Origin: Azolla pinnata
Lineage: Eukaryota; Streptophyta; Polypodiopsida; Salviniales; Salviniaceae
Length of the DNA stretch: 27,895 nucleotides
NCBI GenBank assembly: GCA_037176905.1
Contig: JBBBWG010005502.1
Location: forward strand, 1 to 27,895
Reading direction: 5' to 3'
Made by a program: the position numbers and the translations under genes
Shown here: positions 20,508-27,895 of the stretch, one piece after another
How positions within the stretch are numbered: position 1 is the first letter of the stretch
Layout: each line of letters starts with the position of its first letter
The notes under the pieces: generated by a model
Seen by the model: the letters and a program-made list of their open reading frames with translations, nothing else
The model's database searches: none
What the model was told of the DNA's origin: nothing

Positions 20508-21087
20508 TCAATGTGAGGCCGCCCGAGCTTGGTCTATTTCCATCAACACAGGGTCATTGGATGACGATGTTGGAGGGGTTCTTGAAATGGGTTGCCCTTT
20601 CGATGTTCCTTATTCCTCTTGACGAAGCTCAAAAAGCCAGTTGTTAGAATTGATTGCTTCCATGGTGGGTTGTAGCAAGGAAATAGGTTCCGGGAAGTTA
20701 AGTTGTAGATTTTTAACATCGCTACAAAAGCCTCGATGAAAATGGTCGCAAAGGCCTTGGCCATCCGACTGTACATCACATGCTAATTGTCGAAATTCAG
20801 AGGCATACACGGACTCCGGATGCATAGTACCTTGATGTAACAAATAGAGTTTGGTGATAGCTATTTGACGTCGGTCTGTATCCCTAAATGTTGCTTTGAA
20901 CTCTACCAAAAAGGCAGGAAAGTTTTATAGAAGTGGTGATTATGTTTCGAACAATGGTGCAAACCAAGCATGCATAGCTCCTGAGCGAAGGGTCCTAATG
21001 AGACCAACTTGATAAAAGTCATTCGAATATCGTTGGGGTTGTAGTTGGATAATAAGCTTGATCTGATTTATGAACCCTTGGAAGTGG
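20508..21087 (-). pseudogene. Ty3/gypsy gag relic
   Basis: One minus-strand frame runs 21131 to 20508 with three internal stops. It reads FQGFINQIKLIIQLQPQR, then GLIRTLRSGAMHAWFAPLFE, then FKATFRDTDRRQIAITKLY...LHQGT, VYASEFRQLACDV, and ends near VLMEIDQAR. This order of a helical block with SxAxxWF, then F...F.D, then L.QG..V..Y...F, is the retrotransposon gag capsid pattern. The zinc knuckle that normally follows is absent. The gag-like part stops where an LTR begins at 21088, so the N-terminal part was lost or displaced there. Confidence 0.8.
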
Positions 21088-21637
21088 TGTCGTTGGGTAC
21101 ACAATACACTCCTTCTAAAGAGTGAAAACATGAGGATAAATAATATATTGATAAATTAGTATTATAAATGCACAAGGCAAGATTAATTAAACCCTTTACC
21201 TCCACATTACTAGACCCTGAGTTTACCACTGCACTAATATCTTATAAGTAAAGATAAAAACATTCATACGTTATAAAAGAAAAGCTCTTATGTATCATGC
21301 ATAACTAGTGTGCATGAGTGCATGCACAACAAGTGTGCATGAACGCATGCAAAACAAGTGTGCATAAATGCATGAATGCTTGCACAACTTTTGTATAGCT
21401 ATAAAAACAAGGCTAGTTGAAGCCTTGTTCATCACATGATCGGATTAGCATCAAAACATCATCAGAAAATCATCAACGAGATCATCAGCAATCATTAGGA
21501 ATCATCATTGGAATCAGGGTTAACAATAAACTCATCGCATTCGTCTTGATCTCTCTATCTTTCACTTTTTTCCTCTGTTCATCCAAGACCCCGGTGTTCA
21601 TCACCCGACTCACGCGAAGATCCGACGCCGTATAACA
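21088..21637 (+). repeat. Left LTR of the deleted gypsy element
   Basis: Begins TGTCGTTGGGTACACAATAC and ends TATAACA at 21637. A plausible TATA box (GCTATAAAAAC) is near 21400. The stretch 21308-21380 has three or four copies of an AAGTGTGCATGAAYGCATGC-like unit, about 30 bases each. About the first 200 bases align with 23309 onward; the rest does not. Confidence 0.65.
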
Positions 21638-21679
21638 CGACATCAAGTGGTGACCTGACGTGAAGTGGGTGATAAGGAG

Positions 21680-22480
21680 ATGGAGAATCAACCAGTGGAG
21701 ATCAATATGATGGTACTATTTGAGAGGATGCTTCAAGAATAGCGTGCGTAGTTAGAGGCTGCATCGACAGTAGAAAGGCTCGTGAAACGAAATGGACAAT
21801 TCAACGGGAAGGATGTGTCTCACTATTTGAGAGATTACAAGGCAGAGATGCTATGATGTAGAATCTCGGAGGGCTTTCAAAGTCATATCCTTTAACCGGG
21901 TAGCTACGGATCATCTTCAAGGGAGCTTCCATGAGTTGCACTAACACCACCCGACTTGGCCGGCGTTTGAAGAAGCAATGAAAACAACCTATTCAATGGA
22001 AGACTCTTCTACGGCGACGCGAAGGGGTTTCGAAAACTTGGTGGAGACTCTAGACAAGGGGTTGAATGTCCTCGAGGTGCTCTCAAAATTCAAGAGTCGC
22101 TTCAAGATGTTCTCTGCACGTGGTCAAGCGGTCCTTGTGGCGGACAAGGTTGTCATGTTCTTGTGGGTTGTGGACATTCAAGACTGACATGATCTGGGAA
22201 TATTACTAGAAGACATGATTACGGAAAGCAGGCTCACGAGTGACTGGGAGATTGTGAAAAGTGTCGTGACCCGATTCATGAAGGGGTGTAAGTGACTGGT
22301 AGGAGAGGAGAAAAGGAACCTGGGGCCGACACAGAGAAATCGATCTGCAATGGGAAGCCATCAACTGCAAACTTGGGATGTTTCGGCCGAGACTGGAATT
22401 AACGCGTCTATGTTAGAGCAACTCCTAAAAGGGATCACAAATTTAAAGATTGCGAGAATGAGGAGAGTGGACGAGTGATG
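21680..22480 (+). pseudogene. Gypsy gag relic inside deleted element
   Basis: The frame opens at ATG 21680 and is broken by several stops and at least one frameshift. Readable blocks are RNGQFNGKDVSHYLRDYKAE, then MKTTYSMEDSSTATRRGFEN (ORF 21978-22187), VLEVLSKFKSRFKMFS, and LLEDMITESRLTSDWEIVK. This matches my recollection of a plant gypsy gag family with a long helical capsid-like region. The stops at 21740 and 21749 are TAG, as would arise from CAG. Assignment to gag rests on position and recalled similarity. Confidence 0.6.
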
Positions 22481-22619
22481 AGTATAAGGAGGAAACCACT
22501 CCATTTAATAGATTCTTGGAAACCGCTCCAAACGAACTCCCGAAAGGGAGGTATGAAGAAAATTTTGGAGGGAAGAAATCAGTCAAGAAGAGTTGCTCGA
22601 GGTTCGGATACAATAGTTA

Positions 22620-23000
22620 GAAGGAAGATCGAAGGATGTCGAAGAAGCGGTGTCGGGAAGTCAATCACGCGCGGTCTGCGACAGCGGTGCAGCAAAAACG
22701 AGAAGCACGATTTTGGAGCAAATGACGATTGGATAAGAAACATCGGCTACGACCGCGGAAGCTTGAGAAAGGGGACTGGGTGATTGTGCACGACAGCAGC
22801 TTAGATCACTAGCACAGTTTTGTCCGAAAGTTTGGACGAAGATGGTTCGAACCATATGAAGTCCGACAAGTATACGACAATGGAATTTACAGGTTATTTG
22901 AGTTGGATGGGACTATGCTCTAAACTCCCATAGCCGGAAAGCAAGTTAAGCTTTTTAAGAAACGAAATGAAGTAGAGCTGTGCATGACCATAGACAATGC
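22620..23000 (+). pseudogene. Integrase C-terminal tail of gypsy element
   Basis: Broken frames give RSATAVQQKREARFWSK, then GDWVIVHDSSLD, QHSFVRKFGRRWFEPYEV, NGIYRLFELDGTML, a stop, and PIAGKQVKLFKKRNE. In gypsy integrases the order GDxVL, then K...RWxGPYxV, then Y.L.ELDG, then G..LK.F is the GPY/F-type tail after the catalytic core. The core itself is absent, so gag is joined almost directly to this tail. Several stops are present. Confidence 0.75.
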
Positions 23001-23308
23001 TAGCGAAGGAGAACCAACTGACATAGAAAAAGAGAGTATGGAAGATAGCAACCGTGAGATAAGGATTGTCATTGACTTAGGATTAACGGTGAAGCTTGTT
23101 TGAACCAAGAAACAAAAACCCGAGAAGCCGATCGACTGTAATTTGGAAGACAAAGGGCCGAAGTACTTCAACAAACTGACAACAAAGAGTGGATAATCCT
23201 CAAGCCACCACGCACAAAGTCATTCTACATGTATGCACGAGGAAGACTAATAGTGATTTCTTCAAATTCGTCACATACCGGAGGATGTGCAGGTTTGGAG
23301 GGGGCGAG

Positions 23309-23755
23309 TGTCGTCGTATACACAGTACACCCGTTCTAAAGAATAAAAACATAATGATAGATAACATATCAATAGACTTGTACTGTACGTGCATAAAACA
23401 AGACTTGAACCCTATACCTTCACATTATTAGACTCTAAATTTACTATTACACTAACATCTCATAATTAAAATTAAAACCATCTATATAAAAGCAAAGTTT
23501 ATGTTATCTATATAAGGTCAAGGAACGAGGAGACACGAATCTTGTATATAAAGCCAAGGAGGCTACTTGCAAAGTTGTCAAAAAATTATATATTTGTAAT
23601 AGAGTTTACTTTGCAAAACAAAGTTTCTTGGTGTAATCTTGTGATCGGAAGTTCCATACGTATTGTGTGTATGAGTGTTGATGATTGGTGTATGACTTGT
23701 GTTCTATTCTACCCAACTTTGGATAGTCTTAGTGCTTCAATGTGAAGAGCTAACA
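23309..23755 (+). repeat. Right LTR of the deleted gypsy element
   Basis: Begins TGTCGTCGTATACACAGTAC and ends GCTAACA. Shared blocks with the left LTR include TTCTAAAGA, CCACATTA-like and TAGACYCT, up to about 23510. It contains TATATAAAG at about 23546. It is followed by CTTTTGGCGACC, which looks like a primer-binding site rather than ordinary flank. Confidence 0.6.
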
Positions 23756-24340
23756 CTTTTGGCGACCAAGATGTATTGAATCTCATTTCAAAGAGGAGAA
23801 TATGGGATGGATGTTGTGTCGTGAAGATTTGGTACTTTCTTCGAGAAGAATCACACGATCCTTTGGCACTTGCTATTGCATCCCGAACCAATAGTGCAAC
23901 GAACCGGACTGTAGAAGACCTACCATCACGAAGAACAAGTGTTCGAAGGGTCGGAGTTACATTTGCTGGAATGAACGCCTAGAGACGGGCTGCATGGATT
24001 ATCTCTCAAGACTCGACGTTTCCGTTTGAAGCACAAGCGGCCATGTAAAATGTTCTGCACAGATGAGTGGACCGATCCATCGCTAACAAATCTCGCCGGA
24101 ATCTTGGTAATACATGTAGCATTTGTACACTGTAAGCAACGGGGACAAGAACGACTTTGGTAGTCGTTGGACCTTGTTTCAGGGTCTTAGTAGCATCTCG
24201 GAGTATGAATTGACCACTTCGACCGAGGACTTTTTAGTCTCGGAAGGTGTTTCAATGGATGCTGTCGTAGAATTTTGGACTGAAAAGCTCCAAATATGTG
24301 TGTTAATGTGGAACCATTGGGGTTTTGAATTGGGAGATAG
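23756..24340. other. Unassigned region after LTR, short open frames only
   Basis: Starts with a primer-site-like TTTTGGCGACCAAG. Open frames at 23776-23982 and 24123-24344 encode no family I recognise. It may be leader sequence of another retroelement. Confidence 0.4.
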
Positions 24341-24760
24341 ATAGTTAAAGAAGAGATCAATATTTAGAAATAATAGGAATTCAATTAGAGAAAATAATTA
24401 CATTCATGTCCTTAGATCAAAATGATATATACATATTTTGGAGAACAATATGAGGGAATTAGGATTACGAATATTAAAGATTATGTTTGGATAAGAGAAA
24501 TTAGAGGGATAATATTTGGATAACATAGATTTGGTTTGGGTAAGGGAGATTAGGTTTGGATATTAGAGAGATTAGAAAAGAGATCGATTAGAAGATATAG
24601 AGATCAAGATTTGGATGAGAGTTAGATTAGAAGATAGGATTTAAAAGAGATATTAGAAGAGATTAGAGTTTAGGTGATATGATTTTGAAATCAAGTATTT
24701 GGGTTTTGGAAGTAGATACTAGGGTTTAGATAGTTGAGATTAGGGTTTTCTTTTGAGCCT
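24341..24760. repeat. Purine-rich GATTAGA-type degenerate repeat
   Basis: GATTAGA, GAGATTAG and TTTGGAT words recur for about 400 bases, ending with two TAGGGTTT telo-box-like words near 24720-24750. No coding frame. Confidence 0.6.
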
Positions 24761-24978
24761 ATGCTCTTCTCCCCTTATCCCTTCTATGCACACCACTCAT
24801 TGTATAGCTTATATAGAGGGAAAAGAAAATGTAGAAGGAAAAAAAAAAAAGATTAAAGTAATAAAAGAAAGTAACATGGGAGTCGACCTTGTGATGTGTG
24901 CTTTTAAATGCATCTACTTTATTCACCATACCTTGTTAGTTTCATTTTTTTACTTGTTTCTTACATTCTTCTTGTTCT

Positions 24979-25363
24979 TTATGCATTTGACATCATGCGC
25001 CCAAAACATCAAGACAACACGAAGGACAACATCCGTATTTCCTACTAGTCATAATCGAATAGCCATGGAAAGGCATCGTTATTATGAACTAACCCAGAGA
25101 CTAGCCGTGCCACGGATTCATGGACATAGTACGACTGAGGGAACCTCGTCGTACAAATCTAAGGAGTGCATGGAAAGAGTCTCGACCCCAGATAGTCCGT
25201 GTGCAGAATCCCTCGAATTTCTGAAGAGACACAAAATTTCAGTGAGCACGAAACCAGCCGTACCAGGGGTACCGTTGAGCAATCCAACAGGAACCAGAGT
25301 TGTTGACGTCCACACCCTGATCAAGCAGAAAACCATTTTGGATGACACGATGCCGTACACCTA
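24979..25363 (+). CDS. Unidentified open frame, possible retroelement ORF remnant
   Basis: The last about 120 codons of a longer open stretch (from 24753) have normal protein-like composition: RHRYYELTQRLAVPRIHGHS, ESLEFLKRHKISVSTKPAVP, TRVVDVHTLIKQK. An internal ATG lies at 25062. The part before 24979 is low-complexity and phenylalanine/leucine-rich and probably not coding. I do not recognise it. Its place ahead of a gag-protease relic on the same strand suggests it is the start of that element's ORF. It could equally be chance. Confidence 0.3.
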
Positions 25364-26500
25364 GTATCCAAAATATTCTAACCATCCAGATCAGGCGGCG
25401 CATGTCAAGAAATTCCGGTCCACCTGGAACGTGAATTAAGATGGAACACAAGGATTGTCCCCAGCGGAATGAGAACAATTATGATCGTGGAGTTTCATCT
25501 GTCAGTGGAGGGCTAGGTAACACGCTAGTACGTCCAACAAGATATAGGAACCTTCAACACGTTCTAAGAACTGGTGGGAAAGTTTGAGGAATTAGTTGAG
25601 ATCAACCTTGACCCAACGGAGGTGTTGAAGGATACTATTTACTGCAATAGAAACAACCAAGGTAATTCGTGGAGGAATTCCTGCTACGTTTTCGCACACT
25701 ACATGTCTTGATGGAGACAACTCCACCACATGCTTTATAAAAATGATAATTTTTGAAAGCGATGAAGGATTTGCTAAATCATCCTTCATGCTATTGGACT
25801 TCTTTATAATGCCTTTGACAAAGGCTTTTAATAGGGTGTTAAAGCTCGACCATCAGTAGTTGGGATCCTAGTTTCATGCACTTGCCTCACTCCCAAAAGC
25901 CAAAGAGAAGACTTTCAGCAAGTTGTATAGTGCATAATTTGCTTATAGTTTGGACATTGCAACGTGTAATGGACACAATGATGCGCTCTATGCCAAGCAC
26001 GGCCACATAGTATGGCGACGTGTGAGTACAATCTTCTTGCATAGAAGAACGTACCGGTCGTGCAAATGGTTGAATTGGTCCTAAATCAACCTGGACCCCA
26101 ATGAAACAATAGGTTCAACTAGGGTGCGCATGGTGGCTGTTTTCCTCAACGTAATGATCGAGCCTAATATAACAATGATAATAATGAGTTTCAAAAGGAT
26201 GAGCCTGGGCAAGGATTAATGGAGATAGGTCTACTGACTACCTACAGAAATCACCGACAGGACAAGAAGTACAACAACAAACTGATCTACTTACTTTTGA
26301 TGCTACCAATCCGGGCATTATTCAGTGGATTGCCCACACCCACCTCTATGTCAAACACCTAATCAAGGGGAGGTGTCGACGAGTAAAGACCTGGTGGTTA
26401 GTCTTCTTACACCCATGGTCCAACTCCTAATGACGTGAAGTTGTGCTTGGATGGAACAATGGATAGACCAAGACAACGTCTAAACATAGGCTTGACAATA
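25364..26500 (+). pseudogene. Decayed gag-like region, no clear domain
   Basis: No long frame survives. Short peptide runs in all plus frames suggest an eroded coding sequence continuing into the protease relic that follows. No zinc knuckle or other named motif could be confirmed. Assignment rests on position only. Confidence 0.3.
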
Positions 26501-26509
26501 GGTAGAAGC

Positions 26510-27330
26510 GGCCAATGAACGCCGAAGTACATGCCCCAGCCGAAGAAGAGTTTTCAGGAAAACGACAACTAGATACAACCAACGTGGAGACCTCGACTTG
26601 TGATCCAAGAGCAGATATTTTGGATTTGGCAGGAGTCCAAATCTCTATAACTTTGGAGCAATTATTGCGGCTGGTGCCGATATTTCGGGGTGGAATCCAT
26701 TGAATACTGGAAGGTCGCACAAGTACAGCTCATAGAGGTGAATCCACACATAATGGATTGCGATTGCTAAAACATCAAAGCTTTCGTAGAAGGGAAACAG
26801 GTCACATGTATCTTGATTAATGGAGGATCGGATGTGAACATAACGAGTATGGTGGTCTGTCGCTAGGCTGGGATTAAGAAGTGGGAGCCGTGCAAGTTTT
26901 GGCTCTGCATGACTGATAGCAGCTTAGTTTGGGCGATTGGAATGATCTTACACTTGGAAATGGTCATCCAAGGGCATATCTTTACCATTTCTGTAGTGAT
27001 TATGGACCTGTTGCACAAGGATGTGTATCCTGTACTATTGGGTCAACCATAATTACGGACGGCGCAATGGAAGCATGAGTTGCCGATAAATGTGCTTACA
27101 TTGCGGTAAGGCAGACGGAAGGTCCGTATTCACACGACCATGGGCTGTGTATTGGACAAGGCTCTAGCACCGGTACATGTGGAAAACGTTCACTATCTAG
27201 AGAACCGAAACCTATTACAAGGAGAATCCGACTCTAGTCTCCTTATATGAAATTGACGTGGTGAAGGAGGCCGAGCCGTATTAGCAACCAATTGATATGG
27301 ACACAACGATCCTCAAATTGGAGTGGGCGA
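26510..27330 (+). pseudogene. Gypsy retropepsin (protease) relic
   Basis: Reads ADILDLAGVQISITLEQLLR (about 26610-26670), then after a frame change LIEVNPHIMDCDC, IKAFVEGKQVTCILINGGSD, VNITSMVVCR, LHLEMVIQGHIFTISVVIMD, and YPVLLGQP (about 27030). This is the aspartic protease fold of plant gypsy elements: a hydrophobic strand into the active-site loop, a central strand, then the ILG-type YPVLLG. The active-site position (26819-26821) is AAT, asparagine, where the family has aspartate. Stops occur before IKAF, after VVCR and after LLGQP. No reverse transcriptase follows. Confidence 0.7.
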
Positions 27331-27380
27331 TGTCGTGACAGAAACCTCACACGGGTTGAAAGCATATCGGAACCGGAAAT

Positions 27381-27525
27381 CCGTAGAATCGGAGAATCGC
27401 AGAATCGGAGAATCGCAGAATCGGAGAATCGGAGAATCGTAGAATCGTAGAATCGTAGAATCGGAGAATCGCAAAATCCGTAAAGTCGGAGAACCGGAAA
27501 TTTGTGGAATCGTGGAATCGCATAA
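27381..27525. repeat. 10-base AGAATCG(G/C/T) tandem repeat
   Basis: About ten to fourteen copies of a 10-base unit (AGAATCGGAG, AGAATCGCAG, AGAATCGTAG), loosening at the right end to GGAATCGTGG. Confidence 0.9.
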
Positions 27526-27700
27526 TCAATGAGGTCCTGAAGATTTTAGGCGTGGTGGATAAAGCAAGGTAGGTCATTAGGTCGATTCCTATTTTGGCTT
27601 TTTTTTCTAAATTTTTCTTCTATTTTTCCTGCGTTATTTTCCTAGATTTTTTTTTTCTTTTTTTTCCTCCTGTGTTTTTTCCATTATGGCGACCCACTCC

Positions 27701-27720
27701 ACGACCTATATAAGGAGTGG
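27701..27720 (+). promoter_or_regulatory. TATA box of LTR-like region
   Basis: CTATATAAGG stands upstream of a CA-rich leader that resembles an LTR R/U5 region. Confidence 0.5.
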
Positions 27721-27895
27721 CGTACGTGGGAGCTTGGAATCAGGAACTCTACTTATTATAATCCAATTATCCGACATTCAATTCAATTCTTATTAGTTTT
27801 TCCCTTGCTTCTTCTTACTCTGATATCTGAATATTCGTTACAATTCCGTTTCTCACCACTCCGCCACTCTGGTTTCCTCTGGTTCAAATCCCCGG

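Larger units (their letters stand above)
21088..23755 (+). mobile_element. Internally deleted Ty3/gypsy retrotransposon
   Basis: Two LTR-like segments (21088-21637 and 23309-23755) flank an interior with only a gag relic and the tail of integrase. Protease, reverse transcriptase, RNase H and most of integrase are missing. A purine tract (GGTTTGGAGGGGGCGAG) sits just before the right LTR. A primer-site-like TGGTGACC lies shortly after the left LTR. No matching 5-base target duplication is visible (AGTGG on the left, CTTTT on the right). Confidence 0.65.
27331..27895 (+). mobile_element. LTR-like region, runs off the window
   Basis: Begins TGTCGTGACAGAAACC after the purine-rich GGAGTGGGCGA. 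It holds a 10-base tandem repeat, a T-rich tract (27595-27680) and a TATA box in GACCTATATAAGGAGTGG (about 27701-27718). A leader-like sequence then runs to the window end. The right boundary is not seen. The start is uncertain because the purine tract could also be coding in the frame before it. Confidence 0.5.

Noticed and set aside
24753..24978. N-terminal half of the 203-codon frame as a membrane protein
   Set aside because: The phenylalanine/leucine-rich stretch comes from T-rich low-complexity DNA. There is no sign of a real signal peptide or promoter.
27877..27895. tRNA or SINE B-box (GGTTCAAATCC)
   Set aside because: The flanking bases do not form a five-pair T-arm, no A-box or acceptor stem is seen, and the sequence stops at the window edge.

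Overview
The window is nuclear DNA of a land plant. The evidence is a complete multi-exon xanthine dehydrogenase gene of plant type (14 exons, GT/AG introns), set among degraded plant-type transposons (CACTA, Mutator-like, Ty3/gypsy, and a tRNA-iMet-primed LTR element), with low-complexity AT-rich spacers and a 10-N scaffold gap. The sequence does not fix the plant lineage.

Layout, left to right. 1-1400: minus-strand LTR-retrotransposon debris, with two primer-binding-site copies, an LTR with a TATA box, and a second LTR-like promoter. 1400-3508: right part of a CACTA (En/Spm-like) element, with an unidentified small ORF, about 1 kb of GCGGCAAA-type repeats, and three successive TTGTAGTG termini. 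3507-3715: an unidentified coding fragment touching the CACTA end. 3716-5110: AT-rich spacer and an antisense Ty3/gypsy integrase relic. 5284-15415: XDH on the plus strand, reconstructed here as 1,360 residues with every exon junction in frame. 15416-16598: 3' flank, microsatellites and the assembly gap. 16599-19795: a complete but decayed Mutator-like element (MULE) with long terminal inverted repeats and a 9-base target duplication. 19805-20507: AT-rich spacer. 20508-21087: antisense gypsy gag relic. 21088-23755: an internally deleted gypsy element (LTR, gag, integrase tail, LTR). 23756-27330: unassigned sequence, then a decayed gag-protease region. 27331-27895: an LTR-like promoter region running off the window.

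The only gene that looks functional is XDH, which makes urate from hypoxanthine and xanthine in purine breakdown. The rest is nested transposon sequence. Many of its in-frame stops are the kind made by C-to-T change, as expected for old methylated copies. I found no convincing new multi-gene system. The most distinctive structures are the 11/22/89-base nested repeat array with stacked CACTA ends, the MULE with intact boundaries, and the LTR pair whose left parts match while their right parts do not.
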